In this document: positions 12,072-21,960 of the stretch, piece after piece
How the letters are laid out: every line of letters begins with the position of its first letter
Numbering within the stretch: the stretch's first letter is position 1
Source: Castanea sativa
Lineage: Eukaryota; Streptophyta; Magnoliopsida; Fagales; Fagaceae
DNA length: 64,000 nt
Reading direction: 5' to 3'
NCBI RefSeq assembly: GCF_040712315.1
Contig: NC_134014.1
Coordinates: 38,677,634 to 38,741,633 of the forward strand
Position numbers and translations under genes: made by a program
The notes under the pieces: generated by a model
Seen by the model: only the letters and a program-made list of their open reading frames with translations
The model's database searches: none
Told to the model about the DNA's origin: nothing

Positions 12072-15000
12072 CTAAGTTCCATCTTCACTTTCATCATCAT
12101 CGCTATCAACACTATCATCACCATTGGAATCAGAGTTGCTCATGGCATTAGCTTGCAACTGTTGATACTGACTGATAACATCTCTTGCATCAGATGCCAA
12201 GGCATTCTTTGCAGCCCTAACAACGTCACTATTCTGAACAGGGATATCTTTTCTATCCTCTTCAACGATAAAGAACTTGCGTGCCCGCGCTGATGCAGCT
12301 TTTCTTTTAGCTTCCCTGCAGTGTAATTGGTCAATATACTTATCATGTAAGACCCTGTTTTTGACCTGCTTCAGTACTGGGGGACTAGCAAGAGTTGTCA
12401 ACAATGAGCCACTAAATCTAGAAAGGGGCTTTTTATGGCTTGAAGGTCTCTCATGGCACTTTTGAAGAAATCCTTGTTTTCCCAAAGACTGCATTGGAGT
12501 GGAAAGTATGACACCCGGCTGAATAGCTTGAGTAGACGGATCCATATTGGGCTCAAGTACTGAAAATAGATCTGCCTCATAATCCTGGTCCACACAATAA
12601 TGCTTTTGTATTAAGCGTCTGAAAATTTTCCGTCCAGGGCGAGTCTTCTGTTTATTGCAACTCAACCTTTTAACCATTGGCTTAAGCAATTTACTTTCTG
12701 AAAGAGAAAAACTGTGAATGGGTGAAGACTGTGCTTTTTTAGTCCTCAATCGAGGCTGAGGTTGAAGTGGGGTTAAATTGTCAGAGTGAACTTTATCAAA
12801 GCACTCCTGTGCAGACTTTCCTGGCACCTGTGATAGATTTTTGTATGGATATAAGCTCACCATTGATAAAATTTAAATAAAACATTGTCGATAAAATTAA
12901 CTCCATGATTAAAAATGGCAGAGATTAGTGCACTAAATAAACATTAAAGAGGAAGTATATGCTGACAGCAGGCTTTAGAATAACATTCTCAATTATATTT
13001 TTCATATAAATCTAATTACAAGACTTATATGCCAATGCTACATTAAAAATTTGTTGATTGAATATGTAGTTGATGATCACAACAAACTGATGCAATATGT
13101 CCTTATCTAGTTCTCTTATGACTTCATACAAAAAAAGAGAGGTTAATTTCCCTTTTTTCCCCCATTTGTTTGACAGAATAGTGTTAGTGATCATACCACA
13201 GCTCATCAAGGCGCTGCGTCTCAACAAAAAGTGATCAACAGCGGTGAAGTTAGTTAAGCAGTTCCTTGCAGTTAGAAACAACACCTAGATTAGTTAAACA
13301 GCAGTTAACACTTCACAGACTTACCTAAGTTAGTATCAGTGCTTAACAAATGATTGAATACAGATTCATTCTCTCTTTCCCTCTCAGTTTTTCAGTATCT
13401 TCTTTTCCTTTCTTTCACCTGTGCCATCCAGCATTACATTGATCAAAGGCATACCAGATGCACAACCATCAAATCTTGAATACAGATTTCATTCTCTCTT
13501 TCTTTCTCAAATTTTCAGTTTCTTCTTTTCCTTTCTTTCACCTGTGCATCTGGCATTGCATTGATCAATGGCATAACAGATGCAGACAACCACTAAATCT
13601 TGAATACAAATTTCATTCTCTGTTTCCTTCTCAGTTTTTCAATTTTTTTTCTTTCCTTTCTTTCACCTGTCCCATTACTCCAGTCTGCATAGCATTGATC
13701 AAAAAGGCATAATAGATACACAACCATTAAATCTTTCAAATATCACTTTCACCACCCAAGGGAAGATTAGCTGCATCTGTGCTATGCCCTAAAAGGACTG
13801 GTTACATTACAATTAGGGCTCTCCTCGTAAATACTAATATAACCCAGATTGATCTAGTTTGTGCCCAATGCAGGACTCAACAGACGTCCACAAAACAACA
13901 CTCTTTATACAACTAATCCAATCCAAACAATTTGGAATATAACAAGTATAGACACTTTACAACTGACTCTATTATAGACTTTTATGTTAATATCTATTAT
14001 TTGAAATGACAATAGAGGTTCGAAGCTCTCTTATAAGTCCTGCAATTGGTTGGAAGTGCCTAGACTTGTACTCCAAGTAGAACAATGATATCTCCAAAAA
14101 ACAGTAGTTCATAAAGTTTATGGAAGCTAACAAAATTTACACAATCTCAACTGTAAGACTTAAACTCTGCCAATATGTTATGGAAAGACACCTAGTTCCC
14201 AATAAATAAGCAACTTTTTCCACTCCTTGAAAAGAACATGATCCTAGCTCTTGCAAATTCTATTCCAAGACTATACTTAGAAAAGAAATCAACAAACCTA
14301 TGCCCTTTCCCCAAAGCACACTTACCTCATGTAATATAAACAAACAAAACAACAACAAAAAAAAAGGAAATTACAGGCCATGGAATCTAAGAAATAGAAA
14401 AATACCAGTTTGGAAACCTTCTTCCAGAAATTGGGTGTTGGCTTTGCCACAAAATAAGCTCTTTGCAAAGCCAATTCTTGTTCCTTTGTCCACTCCTTAG
14501 TCATCCCACGATCCTCCTCATCTCGCTTGCGCTTCCTCTTTTTCCCAATGTCCTTAACCATCCTCTCTTCGCCTTCCACAATAACCGCTTCCGGACTAAT
14601 AGAACTCCTCCTTGTCCTCCTCTCACGTTTCCTCCCAATTTGTTCACAAGAATTCACAACCTTGTCAGCTTTTTCATCATCTATTAAATCCACTTCATCC
14701 AAAGACTTACCGCTGCCACTCTCTTCCACATGTTCATCAACAACATTTCGTTGATTAAAAACCCTTTGAGATCGTCTATGCCCCACAACTACCTCAACAT
14801 TACCATTCAATTTTGAAGCCTCCCTCGACCCAGAACTCATATTCCCACGACTACTCAACCCAACATCAGATTCCCTTGTTTGCATTGAAACTTTCTCCTC
14901 ACAATCTACGCGTGCATCAACCATATTTCGCTGATTAGTAAACCTCGGAGACCGTCTAAGACTCCGAAACACTTCTGCGCAACTATTCAACCTTGGAGAT

Positions 15001-15341
15001 CTTCTCAACCCAGAACTAAAATTCCTCAAATTTCTCGACCCACAAGCGGATTTACTCAATTTCTTTGAAGATTTTTCTGGGTATTTTTTGCTTTCTGGCG
15101 GAGAGCTGAGAAACCTGTTGTTTCTGGAGTTGGTCCTGGGGGTTTTAAGATCTTTGGGTTCTGAGGTTATTCTTTTCCCGTGAAATCTCGGAGATTTTCT
15201 GAGACTCGTGGGCCGCTGTGGTTCTGGAGTGTTCTTATGGCGGAGAAATCTGGGAGATCTGCGGAGATTCCTGGGTTGCTCGGTGCCGACAATCGGGGTT
15301 CTGTTTGGCATTTTCACAAACACTTCATGGTCTCGTTTCAT
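12072..15341 (-). CDS. Nuclear SANT/Myb-domain protein with RRSPRF repeats (2 exons, 563 aa)
   Basis: Exon 1 is 14406-15341, exon 2 is 12072-12827, with a 1578-bp GT..AG intron in phase 0. The first ATG follows an in-frame TAG directly; a second ATG ten codons on (MPNRTPI) is an alternative start. A SANT/Myb helix bundle spans about residues 281-330, split by the intron (WTKEQELALQRAYF...PNFWKKVSKL / VPGKSAQECFDKV); its spacing resembles the SANT domain of Mis18-binding proteins. The N-terminal half is strongly basic with five R[RK]S[PQ]R[FLV] motifs at about 26-32, 47-53, 112-118, 128-134 and 188-193, and basic runs such as GRKRERRTRR and KKRKRKR that look like nuclear signals. Exon 2 has a conserved-looking basic helix (YIDQLHCREAKRKAASARARK) and an acidic Ser/Asp tail. 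Likely chromatin- or DNA-associated; exact function unknown. The frame is intact and both exons look coding. Confidence 0.85.
13355..13737. repeat. Three tandem ~123-bp repeats inside the SANT-gene intron
   Basis: Units begin TGAATACA at about 13355, 13477 and 13601. Each contains CATTCTCT, a pyrimidine-rich tract, CTTTCTTTCACCTGT, and GCATTGATCAA followed by a GGCATA motif. Spacings of 122 and 124 bp show local duplication; the copies differ by substitutions and small indels, so it is not recent. It lies wholly in the intron, on the coding strand as a purine-rich sequence. Confidence 0.8.
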
Positions 15342-15385
15342 CTAGGAGGGAACAAGATATTCAAAGATTAGACTCCACAGAGAAA

Positions 15386-15461
15386 TGGGCTTTTCTCAAT
15401 TTTTACACGAATTAAAAAGAAGAAGTGGGATTCGATGGGCCGGATCCAACGGTATTGGGCT
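15386..15461. promoter_or_regulatory. Cluster of three TGGGCY (site II) motifs upstream of the SANT gene
   Basis: TGGGCT at 15386-15391, TGGGCC at 15436-15441 and TGGGCT at 15456-15461, 45-120 bp upstream of the ATG. Site II elements bound by TCP factors are typical of plant genes for proliferation, ribosomal and housekeeping functions. That this promoter uses them is inference. Confidence 0.5.
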
Positions 15462-15676
15462 TTTTAATTAATTCCTTAAGACCACTATTCGGGTTTCCTG
15501 TTATTTATTTATTTATTTTTAGGGTAAATTTATTTGTAATAATATTCAACTAAGTCCAAAACATTTTAAAACCTACCAATTTCATCATAAAAAGACAATT
15601 TTGTCCCTGAAGACATTTTATTTCCTAACCCCGTTAACTCACCTCTCATCCCTTTCTCCAACTCACTAACTACACC

Positions 15677-15677
<1 letters not shown>

Positions 15678-15710
<33 letters not shown>
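15678..15710. repeat. (CT)n microsatellite
   Basis: Uninterrupted CT repeat of about 32 bp between the SANT gene and the Copia element, within the possible MULE-like flank. Confidence 0.85.
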
Positions 15711-15711
<1 letters not shown>

Positions 15712-16180
15712 GTTTCTCAGTAAGCAAACAACAACAACAAAGAAATGCTTGAATGAGGAGGAAAACACAACAAATTTAAACCTAAACCACAGAACATGCA
15801 ATCAAGAATCAAGAACTGTGACAAAAAATCAAACCTCAAACATACCCAAATCAAAAATATTTCAAAACAAAACTCAGACCCACAACAATTCCAACTACCC
15901 AACACCATATGATTCATACCCAAACCTAAACAAACCCAAATCAAAATTAAAAAAATTAAACTCATACCCACGGCAATGAGCTCCACCATACTATGATCTC
16001 ATAATCGCCGGCCACTACCAACCACCGCCACAGAAAACCCACCATCGCCAATCGAAACCCACCACTTACCCACACCACGGCGCCGCCACAAAGACCACGA
16101 GTGAGAGAGAAGTGAAAGACTCCAACGCCGAACCACACGTCGTCTAGGGCCCTCTGGCTTATAGATCGAAGAGTGGGTTT

Positions 16181-16704
16181 TGAAAAGAATTTATAAGTAA
16201 GCTTTCCAAGAATGCAACAATGGCATTCACACTATGAAAGATTCAATGTGAAGCAATGAACACACACAGTAGAAGAAGATAAGAAAAACAGAGAGAGATG
16301 CGAGAGAGAAATAAGATTGATTGGAGAGAAAAGAAAATGAATTGCTTGATTTTCTATTGCACTCAATGTCAGTATTTATAATACAAAGTACCTTTAACCA
16401 CCTGATCAACGACTCCTAAATTCACGGAATTGATCCGTGAAATGTGGAGGGAAATAAGGAGCTAACTAACTAACTGAAAACGACCTAACCACTTGGAGCT
16501 GATGCATTACATGAAACGCAGCGTATTCATAAGTTCAATTCCACATAAATGAAACGCATCGTTTCATTTAAATACCTGTACAACTGTTAAATAGAACGAC
16601 ATCGTTCCGTGACACTTCTTCAAGTACTGGAACTAGCCGTTGAAGCACTAGCCGTTGGGTTTTGAAACTGGGTTTTGAGTAATGCTCTTCGTGGATTCTT
16701 AACA
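16181..16704 (-). repeat. Copia 3' LTR (524 bp)
   Basis: Starts TGAAAAGAATT and ends TTCTTAACA on the + strand. It matches 21045-21580 nearly base for base, but lacks the 10-bp piece present at about 21553 in the other copy. The polyprotein frame appears to run about 85 bp into this LTR before its stop at 16620. Confidence 0.97.
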
Positions 16705-18690
16705 TCCCCCCTCAAACACGAGGCAGTATCTGCCAAGAGTTTGCCACGCAGAACCAGAAAATGGGGACCAGGCAAAGGTTTAGTAAAAATATCAGCGAAA
16801 TTGTCACGCCCATAAATGAATTTGATCCCCAAAGTTTGACGAAGAACACAACCCCTGACATAGTGGTAATCAACCTCGATGTGCTTGGTTCTGGAGTGAA
16901 AAACAGGATTAGAGGCTAAAGCTATCGCTGAGTTGTTGTCACACCAAAGAATGGGAAGATGATGAAGAAATAGTTTGAGGTCCTTAAAGAGAGCGCGAAG
17001 CCAAGTCATTTCAGCAGCAGTGGAAGCTAAGGCGCGATACTCTGCCTCAGTGGAAGAACGAGAAACCGTGGATTGTTTCTTGGAAGACCAAGAGATGGGG
17101 CTCGAACCAAGGAAAATCAAAATACCAGTGGTGGACTTTCTGTCAGTGGGGTCACCAGCCCAATCTACATCTGAGAAAGCAGAGAAGGTAAATGGACCAG
17201 GAGTAAGGTGAATCCCAAAGTGTAAGGTGCCTCGCACATAACGAAGGACACGTTTGGCTGCTTCCAAATGAGTAGATGTGGGATGATGCATAAACTGGCA
17301 TAATTGTTGCTCAGCAAAGGCTAGATCAGGGCGAGTGAAGGTCAAGTACTGGAGAGCACCCACCATACTTCTATACTCAGAGGGATCAGCCAGAGCAGAA
17401 CCATCAAAAGGAGTAAGTCGAACATTAGGACAACAAGGGGTCTTGGTAGGTTTAGAATTCTCCATATGAAACCTATGAAGTGCATCAGAGGCATACTTTG
17501 ATTGGCAAAGAGTGAGGCCAAACCTGGAAGGCATTATTTGAATGCCTAAGAAGTAGGAGAGAGCACCCAAGTCTTTAAGCTCAAATGCCTTACTTAGTGC
17601 AGTAACAAGATGAGTGATCTGTGAAGGAGAATTGCCTGTGATGATAATGTCATCAACATATACCAGAAGATAGATGACAGTGGAATCATAGGAAAACACA
17701 AATAAGGAAAAGTCAGCCATGGAAGCTTCAAAACCAAGATGCAATAAATGGGAGGTAAATCTGTCAAACCAGGCACGAGGGGCTTGCTTCAAACCATACA
17801 AGGACTTATGCAATCTGCAGACATGATGAGGAAATTTTTGATCAACATAACCAAGAGGCTGTTCCATATATACCTCCTCTTTGAGAAACCCATGAAGGAA
17901 GGCATTGGAGACATCCAACTACCTAAGAGGCCAATTAAAATTGACTGCAATGGAAAGAACTAGTCTGACAGTAGCAGGTTTCACAACTGGACTAAAGGTC
18001 TCAATGTAGTCCACACCTGCTTGTTGATGGAACCCCTTTGCAACCAGCCTGGCTTTATAACGAGCAATAGATCCATCACTGTGTAATTTAAGTTTATACA
18101 CCCATTTGCAACCCACCAAGTTGATGCCAGGTACTACAGGGACAAGAGACCAAGTTTTACGTACGTAAGCTGAAAATTCTTCATCCATGGCCTGAACCCA
18201 CTGAGGAAATTTACAAGCAATTTTATATGAAGGGGGCTCAGTGTGAGTGTAATCAACCATAGCCTTGTAACACAATTTTGGCTTAGAGATGCCATTCTTG
18301 GATCTTGTGGTCATTGGGTGAACATTCACAGGAGGAATGATAGGAGCAGCAACAGTGGGTGGTAAAGAGGAAGTAGAGCAGGTGCTAATGGGAATAGACT
18401 GGACAGGAGGTGAAGAAGGAGGATTGGGTGAAGTTGAAGTAAGTGGAGGAATAGTATGAGTAGGAGAAGCAGATTGAGGTAGGGTAACAAAATGGATAGA
18501 AGAAGGAGATGAGGGATGACTAGAGTTTGTAGTGGTGGTGGGATAAGGACCAAGAACAGAAGGTTGATTAGAGGCATGTAAGTAAAGCATATTAGAGAAC
18601 CAAACATCAGGTTTAGTAGTAGAAGGAGCTGAAGTAGAGGATGGTTTAGATGAAAAAGGAAATTTGACCTCATTGAATAACACGTCTACA
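16620..18690 (-). pseudogene. Copia reverse transcriptase and RNase H (broken)
   Basis: The upstream frame (about 17919-18690) has the RT entry segment with GCKWVYKLK and [11 protein letters not shown] and ends at an in-frame TAG at 17919, just before the conserved LDVSNAFLHG. The next frame (16620-17918) continues with PRAWF, the catalytic YVDDIIITG, the CDNNSAI and STEAEYRAL motifs of RNase H, and RTKHIEVDYH. All catalytic motifs are still readable. The stop replaces a position that is usually Gln, consistent with CAG to TAG. At 18690 the frame shifts relative to the integrase region. Confidence 0.92.
16705..16716 (-). other. Polypurine tract of the Copia element
   Basis: The - strand reads TTTGAGGGGGGA directly before the 3' LTR (TGTTAAGAATCC). 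This is the plus-strand DNA priming site for reverse transcription. Confidence 0.9.
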
Positions 18691-19510
18691 AGTGTAAAGA
18701 TTATGAGTGTTAAGGTCAAGACACAAGTAACCCTTGGAATTGGTAGAATATCCTAAGAAACGACACTCAGTGGTTCTATGGTTAAGTTTGTGCTTGGTGT
18801 ATGGTCTGAGAAAAGGATAGCAGGCACAGCCAAAAACTTTAAGGGAAGAAATGTCAGGATGTTGACCATATAATCTGCACCAAGGTGAATTGAAACCTAA
18901 GGTAGTTGTGGGAAGTAAATTGATAAGAGATACAGCTGATTGAACTGCAAAAGACCAGTATGAAGTAGGTAAGTCAGCTTGAGATAGGAGTGTGATAGTG
19001 GTTTCAATTAGATGTCTGTGTTTTCTTTCTACTAGGCCATTCTGTTGTGGAGTATAGGGACAAGAGATTTGATGATGAATTCCATTTGAGGAGAGAAATG
19101 ACTCAAAAGATTTGGAAGTGTACTCCCCTCGACCATCTGATCTAAGAGTTTTAATGGTGGTAGAAAACTGACTCTTAACCATAGCATGAAATATAGCAAA
19201 CTTAGAGTAAACTTCAGATTTTGCAGAAAGCAAGTATAGCCAAGTAAAACGAGTGAAATGATCAACAAAAATCACATAATATTTGTACCCATTTATTGAA
19301 TTTACAGGTGTAGGACCCCAAAGGTCAGTATGTACAAGTTCAAAGGGAGAATTAGCAACAAATTGTGATCTAGGAAAGGGTAGTCTATGCATTTTGCCAT
19401 GAAGACAATGCACACAAGAGTTGACAAAGCTAGCATTATTATTGAAAGACAACCCATTATTTTGTAACAAAATCTTAAGGACTTGAGAATTTGGGTGACC
19501 GGTTCTGGCT
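18690..19510 (-). pseudogene. Copia integrase (frameshifted at both ends)
   Basis: The HHCC zinc finger remnant (ending CVHCLHGKMHRLPF) is followed by the catalytic core with HTDLWGP, the second Asp near DGRGEYTS, and the Glu in PQQNGLVERKHRH, i.e. the D,D-35-E set. The GAG-pre-integrase motif (SWHLWHS...GHPN) is split by a frameshift near 19510. The 3' end shifts frame near 18690. Function would be insertion of the element's DNA, but not as encoded here. Confidence 0.9.
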
Positions 19511-21015
19511 GTGCCACAGATGCCAGCTTGAAGAGGAAAGTTGAACAGAATGACACAGTTTATTGGGAAGCAAAAGATCAGTGGCCTTGTGAGGATAGAT
19601 GGGGTACACACCACCTTCACTCTTGCCCTTGTAAAGAGTTTTTCCCGTGGCCAAGGCCTGGATAAGCAAGGTGTTTGCATCAAAATAACACCCACAGTTA
19701 TTATCAAGACAATTTTTGTGAACTGAAGCAAGATTAGAAGCAATTGAGGGAACCCTAAGCACATTTCTAAGATGAATAGAATTATTGGAAGCTAGAATTG
19801 AAGAGTTACCTATATGAGTAATAGGTAGATTTTGGCCATTGCCAACTGTGAGATGTTCCTGACCTGTGTAAGGCTTAGGGAAGTTAAAATGACTGAGGCT
19901 TGAGGTGACATGGTCTGTAGCTGCACTGTCTGCCAGCCATGGTTGTTCTTGTGTTATCATTGAGTTTGAGGAAGTTGCCATTGCAGCTAGTTTTGTGGGT
20001 GGATGTTTGCCTTGGTAGGCATAATCCATCCTATGGTAACAGTCTAAGGCCAAATGACCTGCCTTACCACATATCTGACATATAGGCCTCTCTGATTTGA
20101 CATTGGTGCTGCTTTGAGAAAATTGAGAATGTGGTGAGAATTGATTGAATTGATTGGGTGATGGACCTCTGCCTCTGCCTCTACCTCTTCCATTGTGATT
20201 TCTTCCTCTTCCTCTGTTATAAGACTGGTTGTGGTTATGAAACCCACTCGAGTTGTTAAATCTTAGTGCAGTGTTAACTGCCATTGCAAAGGTGGAGTCC
20301 TTGACCTCCATTCCTTCATTCAGTGATTCCTCTTCTGCATTTAGCAAAGTAGCAAGCTCATCAAAGCTTAACTTGGTGCTTCTGGTCCTAATTGCAGACC
20401 TAAATGCACTAAATTCCTTTGGAAGGCCTTTAATTGCTACATGTAGTAGTTCTTCATCATCCAAGAATACACCAACAGCCATAAGCTTGTCTCTTATCAC
20501 CTTGATCTTCTGCAGATATGCATCCACAGTATCAGATCCTTTCTTCACATTGTGTAGCTCACCCTTCAGATTCATCACATGTGACCTTGAGATTGAAGAG
20601 AATCTGTTTTCAAGAACCTTCCAGGCTTCTTGAGCTGAAGAACATCCAACAGTTATAGCCGGGCCAGAACTGAGGGAGTGAGGGTTGAGCTAATGAAGGT
20701 AAGAAGTGCCTTTTCCTTTGATTTCCAGATAAGATAATCTGGGTTAAGTACTGAGGTTGTAGCACCAGATAAGTCCTTGAGAAATTTCTCAGGAACAAGT
20801 GAAACTTCATCAAGAAGTTCAATCATGGAGTAAGTTTCTAGCACCATGGAAATCTGATGCTTCAAAACGATGTAATTGGAAGAATCCAGTTTGACTGTCA
20901 TCATATTTGACATATTTGACAGCAATAGCAGAGGTTGATTTGTGAGATTGATGGAGTTAGATGTAGAAGTTGAAGGTATGGTTGTTGAGGTTGAAGCTGA
21001 AGTAGTTTCTGCCAT
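19510..21015 (-). pseudogene. Copia gag and protease (frameshifted)
   Basis: Probable start is the Met at 21013-21015 (MAETTSAST), 30 bp inside the internal region. The Gag N-terminal domain runs to a stop at 20653 and continues in another frame (AQEAWKVLENRF...MNLKGELHNVKKG). An RGRGRNHNGRGRGRG basic stretch and a CCHC zinc knuckle (CQICGKAGHLALDC) lie at about 20045-20200. The aspartic protease follows with WLADSAATDHVT. One small indel near 20650 separates the two gag frames. Confidence 0.9.
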
Positions 21016-21032
21016 TGAAGGTAGAATCGTAA

Positions 21033-21044
21033 GCTCTGATACCA
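21033..21044 (-). other. Copia primer-binding site (initiator Met tRNA)
   Basis: The - strand reads TGGTATCAGAGC, the classic plant Copia site complementary to the 3' end of initiator methionine tRNA, directly next to the 5' LTR end at 21045. Confidence 0.96.
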
Positions 21045-21580
21045 TGAAAAGAATTTATAAGTAAGCTTTCCAAGAATGCAACAATGGCATTCACACTATG
21101 AAAGATTCAATGTGAAGCAATGAACACACACAGTAGAAGAAGATAAGAAAAACAGAGAGAGATGCGAGAGAGAAAATAAGATTGATTGGAGAGAAAAGAA
21201 AATGAATTGCTTGATTTTCTATTGCACTCAATGTACAGTATTTATAATACAAAGTACCCTTAACCACCTGATCAACGACTCCTAAATTCACAGAATTGAT
21301 CCGTGAAATGTGGAGGGAAATGAGGAGCTAACTAACTAACTGAAAACTACCTAACCACCTAGAGCTGATGCATTACATGAAACGCAGCGTATTCATAAGT
21401 TCAATTCCACATAAATGAAACGCATCGTTTCATTTAAATACCTGTACAACTGTTAAATAGAACGACATCGTTCCGTGACACTTCTTCAAGTACTGGAACT
21501 AGCCGTTGAAGCACTAGCCGTTGGGTTTTGAAACTGGGTTTTGAGTAATGCTCTGTGATGATCTTCGTGGATTCTTAACA
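21045..21580 (-). repeat. Copia 5' LTR (536 bp)
   Basis: TG...CA ends; pair of 16181-16704. It differs by six substitutions and three small indels, including an extra 10-bp TGTGATGATC-like piece around 21553. It carries the promoter of the element on the - strand. Confidence 0.97.
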
Positions 21581-21960
21581 GGTTTAGGGTTTTGAGGGAG
21601 TGAGAATCAGATAGGGAAGAGAGTGATTTTCAATGAGTGGGTTTGGGGTTTGGGGTTTTGTGGTGGTGTTGGCTGAGGTTCACCGTGGAGGAGCATGGAG
21701 GCTCTACTCCGTTTAGATCGAAGAGGGAAGAGAGTGAATTTCATGGTTGCTCGGCCATGCTTGGATTTTTGTTTCTGGAGAAAGCTCCAGATCGGAAAGA
21801 CAGAGAGAGAAGGGAGAGCTTAGCGTGGGTGAGAGATGAAGAAAGAAAGAAAGAACAAAAAAATAATAATTTGTTTAATAAAACGGTGCACAGACGGTGT
21901 TAGTGACTTTAGGGACAAAATAGTCTTTACAAAGACCAAAAGTCTCTTTATTTTAATTAC

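Larger units (their letters stand above)
16181..21580 (-). mobile_element. Ty1/Copia LTR retrotransposon, complete structure, TSD GGTTT
   Basis: The element is 5.4 kb with LTRs at 16181-16704 (3') and 21045-21580 (5'). It is flanked by GGTTT at 16176-16180 and 21581-21585. Both LTRs run TG...CA. The primer-binding site lies next to the 5' LTR and the polypurine tract next to the 3' LTR. Domain order on the - strand is gag, zinc knuckle, protease, integrase, RT, RNase H, which is the Copia order. The LTRs differ by about 6 substitutions and 3 indels (1, 1 and 10 bp), so the insertion is recent. Coding is interrupted by frameshifts near 20650, 19510 and 18690 and by a stop at 17919, so this copy cannot make a full polyprotein. 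It lies in a possible older DNA transposon. Confidence 0.97.
15560..21960. mobile_element. Possible MULE-like element split by the Copia insertion
   Basis: The left flank has ATTTTGTCCCTGAAG at about 15598 and CACTAACTACACCGTCT at about 15664. The right flank carries their inverse at about 21889-21932 (AGACGGTGTTAGTG, CTTTAGGGACAAAATAG). Both flanks also hold GC-richer sequence with ATCGAAGAG and GGGTTT motifs. Removing the Copia element would leave a ~1-kb unit with inverted ends, as in Mutator-like elements that capture gene pieces. Spacing of the motifs differs between ends and no 9-bp TSD was found, so the call is weak. Confidence 0.3.

Noticed and set aside
16975..17211. + strand frames opposite the Copia element
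   Set aside because: Antisense shadows of RT/RNase H.
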